Translations under genes and position numbers: made by a program | The notes under the pieces: generated by a model | What the model saw: only the letters and a program-made list of their open reading frames with translations | Database searches by the model: none | Told to the model about the DNA's origin: nothing | NCBI GenBank assembly: GCA_003331605.1 | Contig: QOPD01000002.1 | Location: 54,188 to 118,187 of the forward strand | Source of the DNA: SAR86 cluster bacterium | Lineage (GTDB): Bacteria; Pseudomonadota; Gammaproteobacteria; Magnimaribacterales; TMED112 | Length of the DNA stretch: 64,000 bases | Direction of reading: 5' to 3' | Shown: one piece after another, positions 19,019-29,612 of the stretch | Layout of the letters: each line of letters starts with the position of its first letter | Position numbering within the stretch: position 1 is the first letter of the stretch

Positions 19019-20597
19019 AATCAGATTTATTTTTGCAGTCGTTTTATTTCTCTTAGCAACTCCGTTTTATAAATTTTTTGAGCTTGACCAAGATAAAGAT
19101 AGGTATTTAGTGGCAGGAAAATCAAGATCTCAGTTTAATGAAACAATAAATTTTCCACGAAAAAAAATTCTAGATAGAAATGGTAATGAGCTTGCTGTTA
19201 GCATCCTTAGATCAACTTTGCTTTTTCGATCAGCAGAAGAAAAAGATCTTGGTCTAGCATATGCTGAAAGAGTTAATGAGCCCATTTTTTTATTTAACTC
19301 GAAAAGAATTTATTTTGAAAATCAGCTAACTCCGGTTTTTATCAAAGAACTTAGAGAGTTTTGTGATTGCTCTGTTATATCGGAGCCTGTATATAGAAGA
19401 TACTACCCTTATGGCAGTATTATCAGTCCTCTAGTTGGTTTTTCTGGAGTAAGCGGAGGGCTTGAAGGTATAGAGAGATCTTTCGATGCATCACTTAAGT
19501 CTGATCAAAGAAGTTTAAATTTTTTTCGAGATGCTAAAGGGCGAAGAGTTAAAGGCGACCTTAAGAATTTTATTGAGAGGTCAAGTCAGAATGATCTAAG
19601 TTTAACTATTGATATAAATTTACAATTCAAACTTTTCGAGGAATTAAAGAAATCAATTTCTGCTGCATCAGCAAAAGGGGGGTTTGCAGTTATTATGGAT
19701 GCTCGCAGCGGAGATCTTCTAGCTCTTGTAAATTATCCTACATTTAATCCCAATAGATCTGATAGAGTTATCCAAAGAAACTTATCGTTTGATGAGTACT
19801 TAGAACCAGGCTCACTTATTAAACCAATCACAATTGCAGGTGCTTTCAATAACGGAATAATAAATGAAGACTCTTTAGTTGATACAAATCCTGGATATAT
19901 AAATTTGTCTGGATTCAAAAGAAGTGAGGCTGGAGGAAAAAATTATGGGGTTTTAAGCCCTTCTGAAATTATTTCAAACTCCTCTCAAGTAGGTATAGCA
20001 AAAATTTCCATCATGTTGTCAGGCGACCAAATCAATGCAAATCTTAGAAGCTTTGGTATTGGCAAAGAGTTGGATTTAAATTGGCATGGAATTGATTCCA
20101 GTTTTTTATACGATAGCTCAATTCTATATGATATTGATAAAGCCTCTTTAGGATATGGTTATTTATTGCGGGCGAATATTGTTCAGATAGCAAAAGCATA
20201 TTCTGCATTTGCTAACCAAGGGGAAATAGTTGAGCCGAGAATTACCATTAACCAACCAGTTAGAAAATCAAAAGCAATAGATAGCAAAACAGCAGATTAT
20301 ATCTTAGCTTCCTTAAGATCAACTGTCGTTGAAGGAACTGCAGAAAATATTTCAGATTCAACCGTAAGTATCGCTGGAAAGACAGGGACTACTGAAAAAT
20401 ATATTGTCGGAAATGGATATACCCCTGGCAAATACATTTCTAGTTTTGCTTCTATTTTTCCTTATGAGAGCCCAAAATATATAATGGTTGTTTCTATTGA
20501 TGAGCCTGACCCAAATAATTATTTTGGGGGCGACATTTCAGCTCCAATTGTGGCTACTTTAGCAGAACATATGTTGATTAATGGCTATATAGAATAA
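19011..20597 (+). CDS. ftsI: Peptidoglycan transpeptidase FtsI (PBP3)
   Basis: SxxK as EPGSLIKP, KTG as IAGKTGTTEK, PBP dimer domain; dcw position. Confidence 0.95.
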   Translation: MNKIRFIFAVVLFLLATPFYKFFELDQDKDRYLVAGKSRSQFNETINFPRKKILDRNGNELAVSILRSTLLFRSAEEKDLGLAYAERVNEPIFLFNSKRIYFENQLTPVFIKELREFCDCSVISEPVYRRYYPYGSIISPLVGFSGVSGGLEGIERSFDASLKSDQRSLNFFRDAKGRRVKGDLKNFIERSSQNDLSLTIDINLQFKLFEELKKSISAASAKGGFAVIMDARSGDLLALVNYPTFNPNRSDRVIQRNLSFDEYLEPGSLIKPITIAGAFNNGIINEDSLVDTNPGYINLSGFKRSEAGGKNYGVLSPSEIISNSSQVGIAKISIMLSGDQINANLRSFGIGKELDLNWHGIDSSFLYDSSILYDIDKASLGYGYLLRANIVQIAKAYSAFANQGEIVEPRITINQPVRKSKAIDSKTADYILASLRSTVVEGTAENISDSTVSIAGKTGTTEKYIVGNGYTPGKYISSFASIFPYESPKYIMVVSIDEPDPNNYFGGDISAPIVATLAEHMLINGYIE

Positions 20598-20610
20598 ATT
20601 TCAAGTAATT

Positions 20611-21975
20611 ATGATTTATGTAGATCATTCTAATGACATAGAGCCAGACTCTATTTTTATATCAATTAATAAAGGCTACAAACATCTTTCGGCTAAAGAA
20701 ATTGAATTGGTATCTGAGATATGGTCTTCAGAATCGACAACAATCAATTTGGATAAAGTAAAAGTAATTCCATATCTGGATTCTAAAGTGCTACAAATTA
20801 TAGAAGATGATTATGGGCTTGTATTAGAGGATTTTGAAAATTTTTTCATAACGGGCACAAATGGCAAAACAACATCTGCTCAATTTGTATCCCAAATACT
20901 AAATATCAACAACATAAACAACGGTGTAATGGGAACACTGGGATGCTATATAAATGGCAAAAATATTGCCTCTCAAAGGCTAACCACAGAAACCCCTATT
21001 TATATCAGAAATTTCCTTAAGAAATGCCTAGATAGAAATACAACGAAAATTATTTATGAGGCCTCATCAATTGGTATCGAAAGCAATAGACTCGAGGGAC
21101 TTAGCATCGATCATTCTGGCTTTACCAACTTTACTAGGGATCATTTGGATCACCATAAAAATATGCCTAATTATCTTAAAGCCAAATTAGAGCTAGTAAA
21201 AAATACGAAGAATTCTTTCACATACAATCTTGATGATGATAGTTCAAATAATTGGATCAAAGCTTTTTCTGGCGAAAGTAAATTTTCTATTTCTTGCATT
21301 AAGCCAAGTGCTGACATCTTCTTTTCAGTTAGAAAAATATATAGTGATGGGAAAATTGCATTTGATATATATAGTCCATGGGGCTCCTCTGAGGGCTGTG
21401 CCCCAGTTTTCACAGATTTTAATTTAGTTAATATTTTTATTGGGTTGCCATTTCTAATGCACCAAGGACTAGCATTTGATTCGTTTATTTCTTCATTAAG
21501 TTTAATAAACTTACCCACTGGTAGGCAGAAGCTAATTAAATATAAATCTAATAAAATTTTTATTGACTATGCTCATACCCCTGATGCAGTAGAAAAACTT
21601 TTATCTGGGCTATCTAGATTAAAGTCTGTAAAGACAACATTAATTATTGGAGCAGGTGGGAATAGAGATCATGGTAAACGTTCGTTAATGGGAAGTATCT
21701 CGTCAAAATATGCAAATCATATTATTATCACTTCCGATAACCCTAGAGGAGAAGATCCACAACTAATTGCAGATATGATTGCAGAGGGAATAGAACAAAC
21801 AGCTTCTTATGAAGTAATATTAGACCGAGCAAAAGCAATCACAACAGCAATAAAAAAATTAACATGCGATGAGACTTTAGTAATAATTGGGAAAGGGCAT
21901 GAAGATTATCAAATAATTGGAAATAAAAGGTTCCATTTCTCAGACGAAGAGGAAGTAAATAAATGTATTACGTAG
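20611..21975 (+). CDS. murE: UDP-MurNAc-tripeptide synthetase MurE
   Basis: Mur ligase ATP motif TGTNGKTTSAQFVSQIL; DNPRGEDPQLI motif. Confidence 0.95.
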   Translation: MIYVDHSNDIEPDSIFISINKGYKHLSAKEIELVSEIWSSESTTINLDKVKVIPYLDSKVLQIIEDDYGLVLEDFENFFITGTNGKTTSAQFVSQILNINNINNGVMGTLGCYINGKNIASQRLTTETPIYIRNFLKKCLDRNTTKIIYEASSIGIESNRLEGLSIDHSGFTNFTRDHLDHHKNMPNYLKAKLELVKNTKNSFTYNLDDDSSNNWIKAFSGESKFSISCIKPSADIFFSVRKIYSDGKIAFDIYSPWGSSEGCAPVFTDFNLVNIFIGLPFLMHQGLAFDSFISSLSLINLPTGRQKLIKYKSNKIFIDYAHTPDAVEKLLSGLSRLKSVKTTLIIGAGGNRDHGKRSLMGSISSKYANHIIITSDNPRGEDPQLIADMIAEGIEQTASYEVILDRAKAITTAIKKLTCDETLVIIGKGHEDYQIIGNKRFHFSDEEEVNKCIT

Positions 21976-23120
21976 CAGGATTAAAATCAAAAAATGAGTA
22001 TGCAGAGTTTCTTCAAGGCAAGACGACAGGAAAAGATATCGTCATTGATGGCATATCTTTTGATTCAAGAACTGTAAAAAAAAATCAATTATTTGTACCT
22101 TTAGAAGGAAAAAGTTTTTCTGGTTTTTCATTTATTGATGAAGCAATAAAGAAAGGTGCTGTTGTTTTGTCAAATAAATGCCATTCAGAAAATTGTATTC
22201 AGGTAGAAGACGTTTACTCTTCATTGGTTCTGTTGTGTCAGAAACATATTGAGGAGCTGGGAGTCAAATTGATTTTAATAACCGGAAGTTATGGTAAGAC
22301 AACTATAAAGGATATGTTGAGGCATTCCATTGGTTCTGCATGTCACACAAATAAATTAAACGAAAATAATGAATTTGGTATTCCTTTTACAATTTTAAGT
22401 TGCGATGCACATTCTGATTATTTAGTTGTTGAATGTGGCGCAAGAAATGTTGGTGATTTTGACCTTCTTGCAGAACATCTTAAATCTGATGTCTTTATTT
22501 TGACAGATGTTGCTGCAGTGCATCTTGAGACCTTTAAAACAATTGAGAATATCGAAAAAACAAAGCTCAAACTAAAGAAAACACTTAAGGAAAAGAGTAT
22601 TTTTATTGATGGAAGGCAGCTTAATTATTTGAATTATCAAGAAAAAAATAATCATATCGTCGAGAGTGTGATTAACAAGTTAAATATCTCTAAAGAGAGA
22701 GAGATAAATAGCTACCAACCGTCACAAGGTAGAGGAAAAATTATTAAGACTATGGGGGGAAGCATAATTGATCAAACATATAACTCCAGTCCCAGCACAT
22801 TGATTGCTACACTGATTCCTTATAGCAATAAAAATACTTCTTTGATTTTAGGAGATATGGCTGAGCTTGGTGACTCTGAGCTAGATGAGCATATAAAGGT
22901 TCTGGATCATTTTCACGATTACAAAGTTTGGGTAACAGGACCAATATTTAAGCAAGCCATTGCTAAAACAAAGTCAAAAAATGTTAATTATTTTGAAAAT
23001 GAGCATGAGTTTCCCAGAGCTGCATTTCGATTATTATTGCAAAATAATGAAAATTTATATTTTAAAGGCTCGCGATCATCTAAAATGGAAAGATTCATCG
23101 AACTATTGCTAAATGATTGA
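21963..23120 (+). CDS. murF: UDP-MurNAc-tripeptide-D-Ala-D-Ala ligase MurF
   Basis: ITGSYGKTTIKDML; YNSSPSTLIATL; between murE and mraY. Confidence 0.95.
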   Translation: MYYVAGLKSKNEYAEFLQGKTTGKDIVIDGISFDSRTVKKNQLFVPLEGKSFSGFSFIDEAIKKGAVVLSNKCHSENCIQVEDVYSSLVLLCQKHIEELGVKLILITGSYGKTTIKDMLRHSIGSACHTNKLNENNEFGIPFTILSCDAHSDYLVVECGARNVGDFDLLAEHLKSDVFILTDVAAVHLETFKTIENIEKTKLKLKKTLKEKSIFIDGRQLNYLNYQEKNNHIVESVINKLNISKEREINSYQPSQGRGKIIKTMGGSIIDQTYNSSPSTLIATLIPYSNKNTSLILGDMAELGDSELDEHIKVLDHFHDYKVWVTGPIFKQAIAKTKSKNVNYFENEHEFPRAAFRLLLQNNENLYFKGSRSSKMERFIELLLND

Positions 23121-24195
23121 GTATTTTTTGGACCTTTTCCCCGCAAGAGATGGCATCTTTAATGTTTTAGCTTACTTGTCTTCACGAACCATAATTTCAA
23201 CTCTTACAGGATTATTTGTTGTGCTTTTTTTTGGAGACAGATTTATTTCCTTAATAAAAAATATTCAGTTTAATCAAAGCTTTGATGGAAGAGCTCCAGA
23301 AACACATCGGCAAAAAGGTGGTACACCGACAATGGGCGGGTTATTGATAGTTGGAAGCGTTATTCTATCTGGTTTGCTTTGGGGTGACCTCTCAAATAAA
23401 TACGTACTGTTGGGATTATTCTGCCTTATTTCTTTCGCAGGTATTGGAATTGTCGATGATTATAAAAAGATTAAAGACCCAGGCTCGAAAGGTCTTTCTT
23501 CGTTAACGAAGATATTTTATCAAATAGTTTTTGCTTCAATAATTGCTCTTGCTCTTTTTATGAGTGCTAAGGTTCCAAATGAAACAATATATATCGTTCC
23601 TTTTTTTAAAGACATAATTTTAGATTTTGGGATTGTATTTGTACTTATTTCAATTTTTATTATTGTCGGCAGCTCTAATGCTGTAAACCTTACTGATGGT
23701 TTGGACGGCCTTGCAATACTCCCGGTGATAATAATTACAATTGCACTTGGAATAATTGCTTGGGCAGCAGGCAATGTCATAGCAGCTGATTATCTATACA
23801 TACCTTATTTAGAAACTACTGGCGAGTTATTAGTTCTTTGTGGGGCATTAGCAGGAGCAGGCATTGGTTTTCTGTGGTTTAACTCTTACCCTGCTCAAAT
23901 TTTTATGGGAGATGTTGGGTCTCTGTCTATGGGTGCTTTCATTGCTTTTGTGGCAATAGTTGTGCGTCATGAAATAGTTTTTGCGGTTATGTCTGCTGTT
24001 TTTATCATGGAAGCAATGAGCGTGATTCTTCAAGTGAGCTCGTTTAAGCTCAGAAAAAAAAGAATCTTTAAAATGGCTCCTATCCATCATCATTTTGAAT
24101 TAAGCGGATGGAAAGAGCCAAAAATTATTGTGCGCTTTTGGATCCTAACAATTATTTTTGTATTGATAGGACTGTCATTGTTGAAAATACGATGA
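23113..24195 (+). CDS. mraY: Phospho-MurNAc-pentapeptide-transferase MraY
   Basis: QKGGTPTMGGLLI, NLTDGLDGLA, FMGDVGSLSMGAF, PIHHHFELSGWKEPKIIVRFW. Confidence 0.98.
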   Translation: MIEYFLDLFPARDGIFNVLAYLSSRTIISTLTGLFVVLFFGDRFISLIKNIQFNQSFDGRAPETHRQKGGTPTMGGLLIVGSVILSGLLWGDLSNKYVLLGLFCLISFAGIGIVDDYKKIKDPGSKGLSSLTKIFYQIVFASIIALALFMSAKVPNETIYIVPFFKDIILDFGIVFVLISIFIIVGSSNAVNLTDGLDGLAILPVIIITIALGIIAWAAGNVIAADYLYIPYLETTGELLVLCGALAGAGIGFLWFNSYPAQIFMGDVGSLSMGAFIAFVAIVVRHEIVFAVMSAVFIMEAMSVILQVSSFKLRKKRIFKMAPIHHHFELSGWKEPKIIVRFWILTIIFVLIGLSLLKIR

Positions 24196-25262
24196 ATGAA
24201 AGACGGGTAATATTAGGCTATGGTCTTACAGGAAAATCATTCGAAAAGTTTTTAATTAAAAAAAAATTAGAATATTTTTTATATGATGATAAGCACCCCG
24301 ATGGCGGCAAATCCAATGATGTAGGAAATAAATTTATATCAAAATCTGAATTAGTTAAATTTGATACATTTTATGTTTCTCCAGGCTTCAGTAAAAAAAA
24401 GCTTAATGAGCTAGGAGTGCTAGATAAAAATTTACTCACGGACATAGATATTTTTTTTAGTCTTAACCAATCATTTAAAATAGGAATAACTGGAACTAAT
24501 GCAAAGAGCAGCCTTACACACTATCTTACGCAGATTTTGAATAGCAGATCTACAGCTATAAGTCTGGGCAATATTGGAAAACCCTTACTAGAAAACCTTG
24601 ACCATACGCATAAATATAGTGTTATTGAACTATCCAGTTTCCAACTTGAAAAGATGCAAGGAAATGAACTTAATCTATCTGTAATAACAAACATTTCAAA
24701 AGATCATATTGATTATCATGGAGATTTTGAGTCATATAAGTCCTGCAAGTTTAAGATTATGAAAACAAAAACATTTTTTTATAATGATGAATATCAGCTT
24801 CAGGATTTTGCATTTTCAATCGCAAAATCATTGGAACCAAATACTGATAAAAAATTAAAATTGAATGAACTACCTTTTCGACTGCAACCACTTTCTAAAA
24901 ATATAATTAATGACTCAAAATCTACGAACTCTTCATCTTTGTATTATGCTATTGAAAAGCTTAATTTTTCTGGTGTTTTGATTATGTGTGGAAATCCCAA
25001 CAAAGAAAATTATCAAAATCTAATCATTAATGGCCCAGCTAAAGTTTTAATTTTTGGAAAACACAGGGAAGATATAAAAAAAAGAATCATCCATAACAAT
25101 ATTAAGCTTTATAGCTCATTAGAATCATTAGTCTCCTCTTTGGATACCAATGATCAGATCTTATTTTCCCCTGGCAATCCAAGTGGTGATGATTTTTCAA
25201 ATTTCACGGAAAGGGGTGAGCATTTTTCCAAGATCATTGAGGTTCACTTTGATAAAAAATAA
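24192..25262 (+). CDS. murD: UDP-MurNAc-L-alanine-D-glutamate ligase MurD
   Basis: ITGTNAKSSLTHYL, ELSSFQLEKM, NISKDHIDYHGDFESYKSCK; ATG at 24192 overlapping the mraY stop is the likely start, not 24108. Confidence 0.92.
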   Translation: MNERRVILGYGLTGKSFEKFLIKKKLEYFLYDDKHPDGGKSNDVGNKFISKSELVKFDTFYVSPGFSKKKLNELGVLDKNLLTDIDIFFSLNQSFKIGITGTNAKSSLTHYLTQILNSRSTAISLGNIGKPLLENLDHTHKYSVIELSSFQLEKMQGNELNLSVITNISKDHIDYHGDFESYKSCKFKIMKTKTFFYNDEYQLQDFAFSIAKSLEPNTDKKLKLNELPFRLQPLSKNIINDSKSTNSSSLYYAIEKLNFSGVLIMCGNPNKENYQNLIINGPAKVLIFGKHREDIKKRIIHNNIKLYSSLESLVSSLDTNDQILFSPGNPSGDDFSNFTERGEHFSKIIEVHFDKK

Positions 25263-26370
25263 GAATGAATTATTTGATAGATACTTGGTCTTACCATTCT
25301 TGGCCCTAACTTGTTTGAGCCTGGTTTTTATATACTCATCCTCGAATGTAATGGCAAATGAAATTTATTCTGATCCATACTTTTTTTTTAAAAGACAGCT
25401 TTTTGCAATAAGTATTGCTCTCATTGCTTCAGTAATATTTTTATTTATTCCAACCTCTTTTTACCGAGAAAATGGAGCAATTTTAGTTATCGTATCAATA
25501 TTGCTATTATTTGTTGTGGCATTGCCTTTTATTGGGACAGAAGTAAATGGAAGTAGACGATGGCTCAATCTTAGGATATTCAATCTTCAGCCTTCAGAAG
25601 TAGCAAAGATATTTATTCCCATATACCTATGTGGCTATTGTTTACGCAGAAAAGAGCAGCTAGAGACAAAATGGAGGGGTTTCTTGAAGCCACTTATTTT
25701 GGTAGCAATATGCTGCCTTCTTTTACTGCTTGAGCCTGATGTCGGGGCAACAGCAGTGCTATTTGCAGTATCAATAATTATTCTATTTCTTGGGGGAGCG
25801 AAAACTTCACAGCTAATTATGCTGGCATTTATATTTTTTGCTCTTATTTCTACTTTTGTTTACTTTGATGAAGAAAGATTTTCAAGAGTTCTTAGTTTTT
25901 CCGATCCGTTTGATGACCCTTTTGGCACCGATTATCAGCTCCTTAACGCCCTAATTGCTTCAGTTCAAGGTGGCATATTTGGTATGGGTGTGGGAGAGAG
26001 TACACAGAAATATTTCTTTTTACCAGAAGCGCATACAGATTTCATCTTTTCTATTTATATTGAAGAATCAGGAATTTTGGGTTTAATTATATTGACTGTA
26101 ATTTACGGTGTAATTTTATTTAGATTATTTTCATTAGTAAAAGAATCTGCAAAAAAGAATTTTTTCTTTATACATCTACTTATCAGTAGCTTTTTCTTAA
26201 TATTTTTTATACAAACTTTGCTAAATATTTTTGTGAATTTAGGCATTTTGCCTACAAAAGGTTTGGCATTACCATTTATGAGTTATGGAAGATCAAGCGT
26301 TATTATGAACTTTATAGCACTTGCCATTACCCTAAGAGCAAGTTGGGAGCTAAAAAATAATATCAGATGA
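25249..26370 (+). CDS. ftsW: Lipid II polymerase FtsW
   Basis: SEDS family: NGSRRWLNLRIFNLQPSEVAKI, LLEPDVGA, FMSYGRSSVIMNF. Start uncertain; TTG at 25249 has a GAGG upstream, the ORF track uses 25150. Confidence 0.93.
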   Translation: MIKNKNELFDRYLVLPFLALTCLSLVFIYSSSNVMANEIYSDPYFFFKRQLFAISIALIASVIFLFIPTSFYRENGAILVIVSILLLFVVALPFIGTEVNGSRRWLNLRIFNLQPSEVAKIFIPIYLCGYCLRRKEQLETKWRGFLKPLILVAICCLLLLLEPDVGATAVLFAVSIIILFLGGAKTSQLIMLAFIFFALISTFVYFDEERFSRVLSFSDPFDDPFGTDYQLLNALIASVQGGIFGMGVGESTQKYFFLPEAHTDFIFSIYIEESGILGLIILTVIYGVILFRLFSLVKESAKKNFFFIHLLISSFFLIFFIQTLLNIFVNLGILPTKGLALPFMSYGRSSVIMNFIALAITLRASWELKNNIR

Positions 26371-27368
26371 AAGTAGCAATTTTTGCAGGAGGAACAGCCG
26401 GTCACATTTTCCCAGGTATTTCAATAGCAGAAAAGTTTAGCAAAGAAGAAGTAATTTTCTTTTGCTCTTCAAGAAAGCTAGAAAAAGAAATCTTTTCAAA
26501 TTTAGGATATCGGGCAATACATCTGAATATTGATGGTTTCAGAGGAAAATCATTAACTCAAAAAATTCTTTGGCCATTTAAACTTGCTAATTGTTGTTTG
26601 AAAGCATTTACTCTCGCAAAGAAATATAAAGTTGATCGCGTATTATTGATGGGAGGCTATGTTTCAATAATTGGTTGGATCCTTTCTAAAGTAAAAAAAT
26701 TAAAGCTTTATATTCATGAGCAGAACTCAATTCTTGGAAGTGCAAATAAGCTGGCTTATAAATCTTCAATCACTATATTTACTAGCCATTTGTTAAATCT
26801 GCCTAATGAGAAATTAACTGGCAATCCAATAAGAAACAATTTTTTGAATAAAAATTACGATGCAAATGAAAATCGTAACAAAGTTTTAATTTTTGGAGGC
26901 AGCCAAGGATCAAGATATTTTGTTGAGAATTTAGCTAGTACATTAGATTCAATAATTAAAGAAAGCCAAATTATTTTTCAAACTGGAGGAAATCAGCCAA
27001 AATTTAAAAGCGATAATATTGTTTATAAAGAATTTATAGATGATCTTCCTAGCCTTTTTGATGAAGTAAAGTTTGTTATATGTCGATCAGGAGCAACAAC
27101 CGTTGCTGAGATTCAGTCATATGGCATGCCTGCAATCTTTATTCCTTTGAAAAACTCAATTGATAATCATCAACTTCTCAACGCTAAAGCTGCATGCCTT
27201 GAGGGGGGTGGAATGGTAGTTGAAGAAGGCGAGAGTACTACAGAAGATCTAATTGCTGCAATTGGCGAACTCCAATCAAGTGATTTAACCCAAATGAGCA
27301 AAAAGATGAAGAAAGATATACACTTTGAAGCTGCGGAAATAATAGCAAATGAAATTAAGCAGAATTAA
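26367..27368 (+). CDS. murG: UDP-GlcNAc:lipid I transferase MurG
   Basis: AGGTAGHIFPGISIAE; IFGGSQGSRYF; CRSGATTVAEI. Confidence 0.97.
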   Translation: MKVAIFAGGTAGHIFPGISIAEKFSKEEVIFFCSSRKLEKEIFSNLGYRAIHLNIDGFRGKSLTQKILWPFKLANCCLKAFTLAKKYKVDRVLLMGGYVSIIGWILSKVKKLKLYIHEQNSILGSANKLAYKSSITIFTSHLLNLPNEKLTGNPIRNNFLNKNYDANENRNKVLIFGGSQGSRYFVENLASTLDSIIKESQIIFQTGGNQPKFKSDNIVYKEFIDDLPSLFDEVKFVICRSGATTVAEIQSYGMPAIFIPLKNSIDNHQLLNAKAACLEGGGMVVEEGESTTEDLIAAIGELQSSDLTQMSKKMKKDIHFEAAEIIANEIKQN

Positions 27369-28737
27369 ACATATTCATTTTATTGGTATTGGTGGCGTAG
27401 GAATGGTAGGGATTGCAGAAATTCTTATCCAGCAGGGTTATAAAGTCACAGGAAGTGATTTGGTGGAAAATAAAAATACTGAGAGACTAAAAGCACTTAA
27501 AGCAAAAATTTCAATTGGGCATCAAGCAGGCAATGTTGGCAATGCAGATGTGGTAGTTTATTCATCTGCTGTAAATGCCAAAAACCCTGAGATGGTAGAA
27601 GCAAAGTTAAAAGGCAAAATTATTATCCCAAGAGCAGAAATGCTTTCAAGCCTAATGAAGGGGTATCAAAGCATTGCCGTTGCTGGCTCACATGGAAAAA
27701 CTACAACTACCAGCTTAATTGCTAACATTTTTTCAGATGCGGAATTTGATCCAACATATATTATTGGAGGGAAAATTCTTGGGAAAGAGGAAAGAAGTAT
27801 TTTAGGAAGCAGTGATTTTATTATTGTCGAAGCAGATGAAAGCGATGGCTCTTTTTTGCATCTAAATCCTGAAATAAGTGTTTTGACAAATATAGATAAC
27901 GATCATTTAGATTTTTATGACAACAAAACAAGCAAATTAGAAAAAACATTTTTAAATTTTATGGAAAAACTGCCTTTTTTTGGAACTGCAGTAATTTGTA
28001 CCGACTGTTCAAAAGCAAAGAAATTATTCAAAAAGATATCTAGACCAAAAATCTCATATGGTTTTAATAAAACAGCAGATTATCAGATAGTAAAAAGGGA
28101 TCAGCATGAGCAATATCAAGCCTTTACTTTGCTAGAAAAAAAATTGAACAAAGAAACTAAATTTAAGTTGAAGATTCCGGGCCAGCATAATGCATTAAAT
28201 TCTGTTGCTGCATTTATTGTTTCAAATCTTGCGGGCATAAAATCAAGCATTGCTAAGGAATCGCTTGAGAAATTTACTGGTGTTTCAAGAAGATTGGAGC
28301 CAAAAGGTCTGTTAAGCATTGCAAAAAAAACTACTTATCTTTTAGATGATTATGGCCATCACCCCACCGAAATTAAAGCAACAATATCAGCAGTAAGGCA
28401 AAGCCATAAAGGAAAAAAGATTAATATGATTTTTCAACCACATAGGTACAGCAGATCTACATTATTGTTTGATGATTTCATTGATGCCTTGTCTAACGTA
28501 GATAAGCTAATAGTTATGGATATTTACTCTGCAGGAGAGGACAACCCTAACAACATATCATCCTATGATTTTGTTAACAGTTTGCTTAAAAAAAATATAA
28601 AAGTTTTTCATGGCAAAAACCTTACAGAGATTTCAAAAATACTAGAGGAAAATATTTCAGATAATGAAATATTAATAACTCAAGGAGCTGGGAATGTTGC
28701 AGACATTTCTAACTCCCTTGTGGCGATGTATAAATGA
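27349..28737 (+). CDS. murC: UDP-MurNAc-alanine ligase MurC
   Basis: IHFIGIGGVGMVGIAEIL; GSHGKTTTTSLI; DDYGHHPTEI. Confidence 0.98.
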   Translation: MKLSRIKHIHFIGIGGVGMVGIAEILIQQGYKVTGSDLVENKNTERLKALKAKISIGHQAGNVGNADVVVYSSAVNAKNPEMVEAKLKGKIIIPRAEMLSSLMKGYQSIAVAGSHGKTTTTSLIANIFSDAEFDPTYIIGGKILGKEERSILGSSDFIIVEADESDGSFLHLNPEISVLTNIDNDHLDFYDNKTSKLEKTFLNFMEKLPFFGTAVICTDCSKAKKLFKKISRPKISYGFNKTADYQIVKRDQHEQYQAFTLLEKKLNKETKFKLKIPGQHNALNSVAAFIVSNLAGIKSSIAKESLEKFTGVSRRLEPKGLLSIAKKTTYLLDDYGHHPTEIKATISAVRQSHKGKKINMIFQPHRYSRSTLLFDDFIDALSNVDKLIVMDIYSAGEDNPNNISSYDFVNSLLKKNIKVFHGKNLTEISKILEENISDNEILITQGAGNVADISNSLVAMYK

Positions 28738-29612
28738 GAAAAATAATTATTGTTTATGGTGGTGAATCCAATGAAAGTGACATCTCCAAAAAAACTGCTC
28801 AGTCAATCTTTGAAAATATAGATAGATCACAATTTCTTCCACATTTAATAAACTATTCAAGTATCAATTTTGATGAGTATGATCAAGATTGTTTTTTCTT
28901 TATCGCTATTCATGGCAAAGGTGGAGAGGACGGTGAAATTCAGGAAATTCTTGAAAGTAGAAAATTTGTTTTTTCAGGATCAGGATCAGCGGCAACAAAA
29001 AAATGTTGGAATAAAAAAATTTCAAAAAGGCTAATGGAAGAAAATCAAATACCAACACCAAAATTTATAGTTTGCTCAAACGAAATTGACCTTCAAAACG
29101 AGTTTATTCTCTCAGAAAAAAAATTCTTTATAAAACCTGCTACCAATGGCTCAAGTTTTGGAGTAACAAAGGTTGAAGATAAGGCAAATATCAATAAGGC
29201 CATAAGTGAAGCACTATCCTATTCAGAAGAGGTAATTATTGAAAAGGCTTTTTCTGGCCCTGAGTATACTGTCTCTGTACTAGGGTCAGATATTCTTCCT
29301 CCATTGGAAATAATCCCATATGGAAATGAATTCTATAATTTTTCTGCTAAATATAGCTCTAATGAAACAAAAAAAATCATGGTAACTGATCCACAAATAA
29401 GAGGAGAGCTTAGCGAAATTGCCTATAAAGCCTTTCATGCTCATGGCTGCTCTTCGTGGGCTAGAATTGATATTGTTTCAGAGGATGATAATTTTAGTGT
29501 TCTAGAAATAAATACCGTACCAGGATTTACAGAGAAAAGCCTATTTCCCTTCTCAGCAAAACTTGCTGGCATAGACTATAAAGAATTAATAACTAGGATA
29601 ATTGAAAATTAA
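28734..29612 (+). CDS. ddl: D-alanine-D-alanine ligase
   Basis: ATP-grasp; YGGESNESDIS, FIAIHGKGGEDGEIQ, EINTVPGFTEKSLFP. Confidence 0.95.
   Translation: MRKIIIVYGGESNESDISKKTAQSIFENIDRSQFLPHLINYSSINFDEYDQDCFFFIAIHGKGGEDGEIQEILESRKFVFSGSGSAATKKCWNKKISKRLMEENQIPTPKFIVCSNEIDLQNEFILSEKKFFIKPATNGSSFGVTKVEDKANINKAISEALSYSEEVIIEKAFSGPEYTVSVLGSDILPPLEIIPYGNEFYNFSAKYSSNETKKIMVTDPQIRGELSEIAYKAFHAHGCSSWARIDIVSEDDNFSVLEINTVPGFTEKSLFPFSAKLAGIDYKELITRIIEN

Noticed and set aside
24108-24191. MurD N-terminal extension MERAKNYCALLDPNNYFCIDRTVIVENT
   Set aside because: Out-of-frame read of the mraY C-terminus; conserved MurD starts at ATG 24192.
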